In this document: piece by piece, positions 1 through 4,604 of the stretch
Layout: every line of letters starts with the position of its first letter
Numbering within the stretch: the first letter of the stretch is position 1
Assembly: GCA_025924845.1 (NCBI GenBank)
Contig: JAICHN010000353.1
Location: forward strand, 1 to 5,481
Length of the DNA stretch: 5,481 nt
Direction: 5' to 3'
From: Chloroflexota bacterium
GTDB taxonomy: Bacteria > Chloroflexota > UBA5177 > JANWHV01
The notes under the pieces: model-generated
Database searches by the model: none
Told to the model about the DNA's origin: nothing
Seen by the model: only the letters and a program-made list of their open reading frames with translations
Made by a program: the position numbers and the translations under genes

Positions 1-281
1 GTGGGCGGCCCATCCTCCTTGACCACCATCTCCTTGCGCAGTTCGGAGCCGGCGGTGGGGTAGACGGCGATATCGGGCGAGGGACGCCAGGCGCCGAGCG
101 GGGTCCAGCCGACCAGGGTCAGTTGGTTGCCGACATGCCAGGGCAGGTGATCGAGATCGGCCACGTCCCGCAGCCCGTCGTAGAGGACATTGATCGCGTA
201 TTGGTGCCAATCGGCCCCCACCAGATCCTCCTCGGTGTCGTCGGGCAACCAAAACGCAGCGACTTGATGCGGTATGCTCAT
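1..281 (-). CDS. Uma2-family (DUF820) putative PD-(D/E)XK endonuclease, N-terminal part
   Basis: The reading frame opens with ATG at 281 and runs off the left edge, giving 93 residues. The stretch HVGNQLTLVGW (49-59) followed by WRPSPDIAVYP (65-75) and EMVVKEDGPP (84-93) matches, from memory, the front half of the Uma2/DUF820 fold, where the PSPD aspartate (D70) is the first acidic residue of the PD-(D/E)XK-like site. The remaining catalytic residues would lie beyond the window, so activity cannot be judged. Family members are usually about 180-220 residues and occur in many copies in Cyanobacteria and Chloroflexota; their role is unsettled. The start is supported by AAGGGGAG (289-296) with a 7-nt spacer. 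It follows the dehydrogenase pair on the same strand after 118 bp and is probably an unrelated neighbour rather than part of the sugar pathway. Confidence 0.75.
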   Translation of the reverse strand, partial: MSIPHQVAAFWLPDDTEEDLVGADWHQYAINVLYDGLRDVADLDHLPWHVGNQLTLVGWTPLGAWRPSPDIAVYPTAGSELRKEMVVKEDGPP

Positions 282-288
282 GGCCGAA

Positions 289-326
289 CTCCCCTTGGCC
301 TCCAGTCAGCGGCTCCTTTAAGTATA
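289..326 (-). promoter_or_regulatory. Ribosome binding site and possible -10 box for the Uma2 gene
   Basis: On the minus strand AAGGGGAG (289-296) lies 7 nt before the ATG at 281 and is a convincing Shine-Dalgarno site. Further upstream TATACT (321-326) matches the -10 consensus at 5 of 6 positions and would give a leader of roughly 30 nt. No good -35 hexamer is found at 16-18 bp, so the promoter part is weak. The rest of the 118-bp gap (282-399) shows no coding potential. Confidence 0.4.
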
Positions 327-389
327 CCGGTGCGAGTCGGGCGCCCCTCCCGCGGTTCCGTCTTGTTGCGCCGGCGCCGCCTCCAGACA

Positions 390-410
390 AGCCCGCTGAT
401 TATACGGGCT
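390..410 (-). terminator. Small stem-loop over the dehydrogenase stop codon, weak terminator candidate
   Basis: AGCCCG (390-395) and CGGGCT (405-410) form a perfect 6-bp stem with a 9-nt loop that contains the TAA stop codon (400-402) of the upstream dehydrogenase. On the minus strand the stem is followed by TGTCTGG, a poor uridine tract. It could slow or end transcription before the Uma2 gene, but the stem is short and chance formation at this GC content is quite possible. Confidence 0.2.
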
Positions 411-1515
411 CCCAGCGTCCATTCCGGGCAGAACGCATCCCGGCGTCGAGCGCACGCTGTGTGTGGAGGCCCGCGTCGAAGCCGGGATCCTGCTCGGGGT
501 CGAGCCGGCCGTGCTCCACCGCATCGACGAAGGCGCCCATCATGCGGGTAAGCGCCAGGGGCTGACCACTGTTCGCATCGGCGGGAAGCGGCAGATCACG
601 CCAGACGCGATCACTGCTGCTAATCAGGCTGACGCGCTCGTGCTGACCGCGACTGAGCGTAGCGTTCAAGGCACCGTGCGTGCCAAGCACCTGGATCTCA
701 TCGGATGGTTGGCGCGGCAGATCGACCCGGTTGGTCAATAGCGACACCTGTACAATGCCCGGCTCGCGATCCGCGAAACTCGAGTGCGAATGGCCTGCCG
801 CGGCGCCCGGCACGGGCAGACGCAGGCGTGCCAGGCATTGTGCTAGGTCGGGGCTGTCGGGTTGCTCCTGGTTAGGGTCGCGTTGCACGATCATCAGCTG
901 GGCACAGACCTCCTGGACCGGGGCAAGCACATAGGCTACCGCATCGAATAGATGAGAGGCGCCATCGGCCCAAATGCCGCCGGCGGAGTGTTCAGACCGA
1001 TCTCGCCAGGTCAGCGCGTCGCCCTGGTTGATCAGCCCGCCCCAGTGGATCTGCAAAGCAATATGAAAGGGTGTCCCGATCGCTCCCTCCTTTAGCAACC
1101 TCCGGACCGTGATCAGCGCGTGTGAATAGCGGAAGGTGAAGGCCGTCATCGCGACAAGACCGGCGTCCTCGGCGGCAACGGTCATCGCTCGTGCCTCATC
1201 CACGCTCATTGCCAACGGCTTCTCGCAGAAGACGTGCTTGCCCGCGGCGAGCGCCGCGATCGTCACCTGATGGTGGAGGACGTCAGGGGTAGCGACGGTC
1301 ACCGCATCCAAATCGGGACGGGCCAGCAGTTCGCGGTAGTCGGTATACACGTCGGGCACGGCAAATTGGCGGGCGAGGGCCGTGACCCGATCATAGCTGC
1401 GGGCGCACAGCGCTGCCACCTCGGCCCGTGGATGCGCCTGCAGCCCGGGAATATGACAGTCCACGGCGAAGCGTCCGGCGCCGATTACCCCTACTCGAAG
1501 GCGTTGCCGGCTCAT
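400..1515 (-). CDS. Gfo/Idh/MocA family oxidoreductase (canonical EKP type)
   Basis: This 371-residue cytoplasmic NAD(P)-dependent sugar dehydrogenase is of normal family length. An N-terminal Rossmann domain (about 6-125) opens with VGVIGAG (8-14), the dinucleotide-binding turn. CEKP (97-100) carries the family lysine K99, which contacts cofactor and substrate. The C-terminal alpha/beta substrate domain (about 126-371) contains GGIWADGASHLFD (179-191), the D184-xxx-H188 signature whose histidine is the usual general acid/base. Members oxidise, reduce or epimerise sugars, inositols and amino-sugars; the substrate here is unknown. The start is fixed by the conserved N-terminus. It lies 6 nt after the stop of the preceding dehydrogenase gene and has no recognisable Shine-Dalgarno site: the bases just upstream read TCTCCTAGCAGTCG. 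Translation is therefore probably coupled to the upstream gene. Family assignment is secure; specific function is not. Confidence 0.93.
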   Translation of the reverse strand: MSRQRLRVGVIGAGRFAVDCHIPGLQAHPRAEVAALCARSYDRVTALARQFAVPDVYTDYRELLARPDLDAVTVATPDVLHHQVTIAALAAGKHVFCEKPLAMSVDEARAMTVAAEDAGLVAMTAFTFRYSHALITVRRLLKEGAIGTPFHIALQIHWGGLINQGDALTWRDRSEHSAGGIWADGASHLFDAVAYVLAPVQEVCAQLMIVQRDPNQEQPDSPDLAQCLARLRLPVPGAAAGHSHSSFADREPGIVQVSLLTNRVDLPRQPSDEIQVLGTHGALNATLSRGQHERVSLISSSDRVWRDLPLPADANSGQPLALTRMMGAFVDAVEHGRLDPEQDPGFDAGLHTQRALDAGMRSARNGRWEPV

Positions 1516-1521
1516 CGACTG

Positions 1522-2640
1522 CTAGGAGAACGTGGTGAGCAGCGTTTGTGCCTGCCCGGTCTCGGCCGCGCGATAGGCCATCTCGATGATTTCGATGACA
1601 TGCCGGGCATGTTCGGCCGTGACAATGCTTGGCGTGCCGTCGCGTACCCAGTCCACCAGCTGCATGATGTCCTCCCAGACGTGCGGTTCTTCAATGTGGC
1701 GGTGTGGCCCCAGAACGTGGGGCAAGAGCCATTGGCGCCCGTCGGGCACCTGATCGGCCAACTCCCGCCCCGGATAATCCAGCGGCGTCCCATTGAGCCT
1801 CAGGCCCACGATCGAGCCCTTCGTGCCGTAGTAGTTGCCGCTGAAGCCCTGCGTGATTTCGCCCTCGACGGTTCCGTAGGCCATGGCAAACAGTGCATCG
1901 CCGAAATCCAGCAGGATTAAAGTGTTGTCGTCGGCGTCACAGGGTATCACCCGGCCCTGCGACTCGCGCTCGGGCAGGCGGACGCCCGACAGCGCCGTGA
2001 CCCGCTTGACGGGGCCGAGAATGCCGGTCATGGCGTGCAAGGCATAGACGGTCATATCATACAGCGGCCCGCCACCCGGCTTACGGTAGTACCAGGACAG
2101 GTTGATATTGGAGAGCACATCGCTGCCCGTGCGTACCGATTCGTTCTCGTGATAGTTGCCGAACGCGGCGCCGCAGACGGCCCAGCAGATCCGCCCGAGG
2201 GCGCCTTCGGCGATCAGCTGCTTGATCCGCTGATTATGGGGCCGCAACATCTCGCCGGGCGATGCCACGATACGGAGGTTCCGGGCACGCGCCAGGTCGA
2301 TCAGCGTGGTGGCCTCGGCGGCGGTGGTAGTCATGGTCTTGTTGAAGTGGACGTGCTTGCCTGCTTCAAGGGCCAGCCGTCCTTGCTCGAAATGCAGGCC
2401 GGTCGGTGAGGCAATGGTGACCGCATCAACGCCGCCGTGAGCCAGGAGGTCTTCATACTGAGTGAAGGCATGCTCGACCCCAAACTTCGCCGCCGCCGCC
2501 TCGGCGCGCCCAGGGACGGGATCGCAGACCGCGACCGGCCGCACGTAGTCGCGCAGGTCGTCCTGGCTCAGGTGTGGGAGAAGTCCGCGCACCGCGACAC
2601 TGCCCGCGCCGACCACACCTAGACGTAGCGCATCCGCCAT
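1522..2640 (-). CDS. Gfo/Idh/MocA family oxidoreductase (atypical, NKT in place of EKP)
   Basis: A 372-residue NAD(P)-dependent dehydrogenase-like protein. LGVVGAGSVA (7-16) is the Rossmann turn. At the EKP position it reads HFNKTMTTT (98-106), so the lysine K101 is kept while glutamate and proline are replaced by N and T. The C-terminal domain has GGGPLYDMTVYALH (189-202), a D195-xxx-Y199 arrangement like the glucose-fructose oxidoreductase branch, where tyrosine replaces the usual histidine. I chose the ATG at 2640 because the Rossmann strand begins a few residues later, as in relatives, and GGTGG (2644-2648) and GGAG (2651-2654) precede it. An upstream in-frame ATG at 2691 would add a 17-residue unconserved tail. 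It is the first gene of a tight pair with the 400-1515 dehydrogenase and is separated by 404 bp from the GH4 gene, so it may have its own promoter. Family certain; reaction unknown. Confidence 0.92.
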   Translation of the reverse strand: MADALRLGVVGAGSVAVRGLLPHLSQDDLRDYVRPVAVCDPVPGRAEAAAAKFGVEHAFTQYEDLLAHGGVDAVTIASPTGLHFEQGRLALEAGKHVHFNKTMTTTAAEATTLIDLARARNLRIVASPGEMLRPHNQRIKQLIAEGALGRICWAVCGAAFGNYHENESVRTGSDVLSNINLSWYYRKPGGGPLYDMTVYALHAMTGILGPVKRVTALSGVRLPERESQGRVIPCDADDNTLILLDFGDALFAMAYGTVEGEITQGFSGNYYGTKGSIVGLRLNGTPLDYPGRELADQVPDGRQWLLPHVLGPHRHIEEPHVWEDIMQLVDWVRDGTPSIVTAEHARHVIEIIEMAYRAAETGQAQTLLTTFS

Positions 2641-2741
2641 ATTCCACCAACTCCGCTGCCCTCGTCGGGCTGTATGCGTCCACCCCGGCATAGGCTGCCG
2701 CGTGCTGCCGGCGCCGCACCGAGGCCGCCGGCTCCGCGCTT

Positions 2742-2755
2742 AGGATAGCATGCTA
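2742..2755 (-). promoter_or_regulatory. Possible extended -10 overlapped by palindrome TAGCATGCTA
   Basis: On the minus strand TGCTATCCT (2742-2750) fits an extended -10 (TGn followed by TATnnT). A perfect 10-bp palindrome, TAGCATGCTA (2746-2755), overlaps it, as an operator blocking polymerase would. Transcription would begin near 2735, leaving about 95 nt of leader before the dehydrogenase at 2640. No -35 hexamer is seen at normal spacing: TTGGGA is present but 22 bp away. The position is sensible for an internal promoter of the dehydrogenase pair, but the evidence is motif-only. Confidence 0.25.
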
Positions 2756-2895
2756 CCGACAGGTTGCGATCCCAAAAGAGCGCCCGTGGATGCGCCTCGT
2801 ATTTGTGGTCGAGTGCGTACGATAGGAGCGTGAGACTCGATGCCTAATCCTTACCCACAAATCCCATCCTCCGGGCACCGGCGCGCTGTTTCTTG

Positions 2896-2961
2896 GTAGG
2901 GGCACCTCTTGTGGGCTCCCTGGTTCAGGCCGCCAGGGGCACCCACAAGGGATTCCCCTAC
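2896..2961. repeat. 66-nt imperfect palindromic element (GTAGGGG...CCCCTAC)
   Basis: The arms pair as GTAGGGG (2896-2902) with CCCCTAC (2955-2961), CTTGTGGG (2908-2915) with CCCACAAG (2942-2949), and CCCTGG (2918-2923) with CCAGGG (2933-2938). A 9-nt loop lies at 2924-2932. That is 21 Watson-Crick pairs in three perfect blocks, with two more inside the 5x5 internal loop. No thymine tract follows on either strand, so it is not a standard intrinsic terminator. The outer GTAGGGG/CCCCTAC ends resemble, from memory, dispersed palindromic (MITE/REP-like) elements common between genes in Chloroflexota and some other phyla. Whether it is repeated in this genome cannot be seen here. Confidence 0.65.
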
Positions 2962-2982
2962 ACGGTTGCACGCTCCTGGAAA

Positions 2983-3030
2983 GAGCCCGCATCGACGCCG
3001 TGGGCTCGTCGAGGGACCGAAGCGTCGATG
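2983..3030 (-). terminator. Interlocked inverted repeats after the GH4 gene; terminator or attenuator candidate
   Basis: Two inverted repeats interleave. One is GAGCCC (2983-2988) with GGGCTC (3002-3007). The other is a perfect 9-bp pair, CATCGACGC (2990-2998) with GCGTCGATG (3022-3030). In the minus-strand RNA the order is arm B, arm A, arm B', arm A', beginning 14 nt after the GH4 stop codon. The A stem is followed by TTTCC, a weak uridine tract. The two stems are hard to form together because only 1 nt separates B' from A', so they are better read as alternatives. A terminator for the GH4 transcript is the simplest reading. Confidence 0.35.
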
Positions 3031-3044
3031 AGGTCGTCAGGTTT

Positions 3045-4343
3045 CTAGCGCAGGAGCCGCTCCGGGAGGTATTGGCGGTGAGCAGTGGCCATTTCGTCGT
3101 AGAGGGCGGTCGCCCTGGCCGCGGATAGGACGAGCGGGTTGGCGGCCAGGGCGCGGATGGCATCAAGGCGTGTACCGCTCCAGGCCGCCTCGGCCGCCAG
3201 CGCCTGGTACTCGCCCAGCATCTTGACCAGGCCCACCACCTGACGCGGCATGTGGCCCTGGGCCACCGGCGCGATCCCATTACGGTCCACGTAGCCCGGC
3301 ACCTCCACCACCATGTCGTCGGGGAAGTCGGCGATTGCTCCCTGGTTGGGCACGTTTACCGGCCAGACCTCACGGCGGTCGTTAAACACGGCGTCCATGA
3401 CGTCGATCGCCAACTCCAGTTCGTTGATCCCTCCGCGCGAGCGCTGGGGATCGAGCACCGGCACGTCCTTGCCGGCCTGCTCCTTATAATGGGCCCAATA
3501 GTCGGGCACCGAGGCCATGATGTCCTGGGAACGGGTGGTGGGCTTGGCCTGCAACTCGGCCAGAATCTCATCCTTGTAATAGTAGTAGAAGAAATAGTCA
3601 TTGGGGATCGAGCCCATGAGGAGGGCCAGTTCCAGGAGACGCTTGTTGTAGGTCGTGGCCTTGGGGTCGTGGAGTAGCCGCTCATAGGGCTCGGCCAGGA
3701 GCGGGATCAGTTCTTGCCCTTCGTAGCGCTGGTACGCGCTCCACGAACCGTGGTTCAACCCGATCACGGGGGCATCGATCCGAGCGGGGTTGAGGTTCAC
3801 CGCCCTGGCGATCTTTTGCAGCATATAGATCGGCCCCTCGCAAAGCGAGACCATGGGGATGGCGGAGTGATGGGTGATCGCCTCGGCCACGAGGTTGACC
3901 GGATTGGTGTAGTTGAAGAGACGGGCCTTGGGACAGACGGCCTCCATATCGGCCACGATCCCTTGCATGACGTGAATGGAGCGGAGGGCCATGAAAAAGC
4001 CGCCCGCGCCCTGCGTCTCCTGGCCGATCAGCCCATGCTTGAGCGGAATGCTCTCGTCCAGGTAGCGGGCGTCGAAACCGCCAGGCCGGAAGCTGGTCAG
4101 CACGGCATCGCAATCGGCCAACCCGGCCTTGCGGTCGGTGGTGATACTGATCGCGAGGTCGACGTTTTTATGGCGAGCCATCTTGTCGGCGATGGTCTTG
4201 ACCAGGCCGAGCCGTTCCTCATTCAGATCGATGAGGACGATTTCGGAGCCGTTGAAGTTCTCGCCCTGCTCGATAAATGAGGCGACGGTCCCCGGCGCCC
4301 GCGTGCTGCCGCCGCCGACATAGGCAATTTTCAGTCGTGCCAT
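3045..4343 (-). CDS. Glycoside hydrolase family 4 (NAD+/divalent-metal-dependent glycosidase)
   Basis: A complete 432-residue GH4 enzyme, a normal length for the family. The N-terminal NAD-binding turn is YVGGGST (8-14), and an acidic residue ending the next strand is at IDL (38-40). FRPGGFDAR (85-93), IPLKHGLIGQET (99-110) with GAGGFFMALR (112-121), and NYTNPVN (144-150) are family blocks. The metal-binding cysteine C168 lies in CEGP and the metal-binding histidine H198 in GLNH. A tyrosine cluster at 250-256 should contain the catalytic base. The GQET block is typical of the 6-phospho-glucosidase branch rather than the GDT type of alpha-galactosidases. GH4 enzymes act in the cytoplasm by transient oxidation at C3 followed by elimination, so they can cleave alpha or beta bonds. 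The start is supported by GGAGGAGAGGA (4348-4358). It is divergent from an ABC sugar-binding protein, which argues against a PTS-derived phosphorylated substrate. Family certain; substrate open. Confidence 0.95.
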   Translation of the reverse strand: MARLKIAYVGGGSTRAPGTVASFIEQGENFNGSEIVLIDLNEERLGLVKTIADKMARHKNVDLAISITTDRKAGLADCDAVLTSFRPGGFDARYLDESIPLKHGLIGQETQGAGGFFMALRSIHVMQGIVADMEAVCPKARLFNYTNPVNLVAEAITHHSAIPMVSLCEGPIYMLQKIARAVNLNPARIDAPVIGLNHGSWSAYQRYEGQELIPLLAEPYERLLHDPKATTYNKRLLELALLMGSIPNDYFFYYYYKDEILAELQAKPTTRSQDIMASVPDYWAHYKEQAGKDVPVLDPQRSRGGINELELAIDVMDAVFNDRREVWPVNVPNQGAIADFPDDMVVEVPGYVDRNGIAPVAQGHMPRQVVGLVKMLGEYQALAAEAAWSGTRLDAIRALAANPLVLSAARATALYDEMATAHRQYLPERLLR

Positions 4344-4347
4344 ACTG

Positions 4348-4358
4348 TCCTCTCCTCC
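4348..4358 (-). promoter_or_regulatory. Strong ribosome binding site of the GH4 gene
   Basis: On the minus strand GGAGGAGAGGA ends 4 nt before the ATG at 4343. It offers two overlapping anti-16S matches at good spacing and fixes this start codon. Confidence 0.8.
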
Positions 4359-4488
4359 AGGCTCCCTAAAGGCTGCCGCTCAAGGCCGGGCGGCGCATCC
4401 GCGACGTAGTCCCACGAGCCCGCCCGCGCCGAGAGATCCCCATTTGGCGGCTGATCGCTCCTTTTGAGGCCGATAAGCACGGAAAAGG

Positions 4489-4518
4489 TTGTACCCCTTG
4501 ATCGCACCATGATACACT
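4489..4518 (+). promoter_or_regulatory. Possible promoter of the ABC transporter operon
   Basis: TTGTAC (4489-4494) and an extended -10, TGATACACT (4510-4518), are separated by 18 bp. The -10 hexamer TACACT matches consensus at 4 of 6 positions and the TGn extension adds support; the -35 is weak (TTG only). Transcription would start near 4525, leaving an 80-nt leader. The call is motif-based. Confidence 0.3.
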
Positions 4519-4592
4519 CGTGCCACCGGCATCGCTCTGGGGTCCTTATCCTATGGTATCGACAAATTGTTGCTGGGTGCCGGAAGTGTCCA

Positions 4593-4599
4593 GGGAGGT
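4593..4599 (+). promoter_or_regulatory. Ribosome binding site of the sugar-binding protein gene
   Basis: GGGAGGT lies 5 nt before the ATG at 4605. This favours that codon over the in-frame ATG at 4617, which has no comparable site upstream. Confidence 0.75.
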
Positions 4600-4604
4600 C
4601 TCGC

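Larger units (their letters stand above)
2641..3044. other. 404-bp structured intergenic gap
   Basis: There is no convincing gene on either strand between the GH4 stop codon and the second dehydrogenase start. Open frames crossing it either tail off a shadow frame of the GH4 gene or are short with no family resemblance. The gap contains, from right to left along the minus-strand transcript, interlocked inverted repeats (2983-3030), a 66-nt palindrome (2896-2961), an ACCCACAA motif (2853-2860) repeated in that palindrome (2941-2948), a TAGCATGCTA palindrome (2746-2755), and a GC-rich inverted repeat GCCGGCG/CGCCGGC (2707-2713/2726-2732, 12-nt loop). The last lies in the presumed leader of the dehydrogenase pair and could be a leader hairpin or simply a consequence of GC content. 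Confidence 0.7.
4344..4604. promoter_or_regulatory. Divergent regulatory region between GH4 and ABC binding-protein genes
   Basis: This 261-bp non-coding stretch must hold promoters for both divergent genes. It contains CCTTTT (4460-4465) and AAAAGG (4483-4488) as an inverted repeat with centres 23 bp apart, just upstream of the proposed plus-strand -35 box, which is compatible with a regulator site. GCCGC/GCGGC (4375-4379/4390-4394) could make a small hairpin in the GH4 leader. For the minus strand TATCAT (4509-4514) matches a -10 box at 5 of 6 positions and overlaps the plus-strand -10, but it lacks a clear -35. I see no classic LacI-type palindrome with a central CG. Confidence 0.5.

Noticed and set aside
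399..404. Perfect TATAAT on the minus strand as a promoter for the Uma2 gene
   Set aside because: It is formed by the last codons and stop of the dehydrogenase (GTA TAA T), and there is no acceptable -35 at 16-18 bp (CCGGAA at 17 bp).
1234..1920. 228-codon open frame on the plus strand
   Set aside because: It lies antisense across the join of the two dehydrogenase genes, both of which have clear family motifs; its translation shows no recognisable domain and it is a GC-rich shadow.
2641..2691. Upstream ATG extending the second dehydrogenase by 17 residues
   Set aside because: The extra residues (MPGWTHTARRGQRSWWN) are not family-like, and the ATG at 2640 places the Rossmann strand at the usual distance with ribosome-binding sequence before it.
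2641..3044. Insertion sequence remnant, tRNA or CRISPR in the gap
   Set aside because: No transposase fragment, no cloverleaf with a T-loop signature, and no regularly spaced repeats were found; only hairpins and a short 8-bp direct repeat.
2753..3280. 175-codon open frame on the minus strand reaching into the 404-bp gap
   Set aside because: It begins inside the GH4 coding region in another frame, is dominated by R, P, S and T residues, and shows no family similarity.
3714..4280. 188-codon open frame on the plus strand
   Set aside because: Antisense to the GH4 gene's conserved blocks; composition is typical of an opposite-strand shadow.
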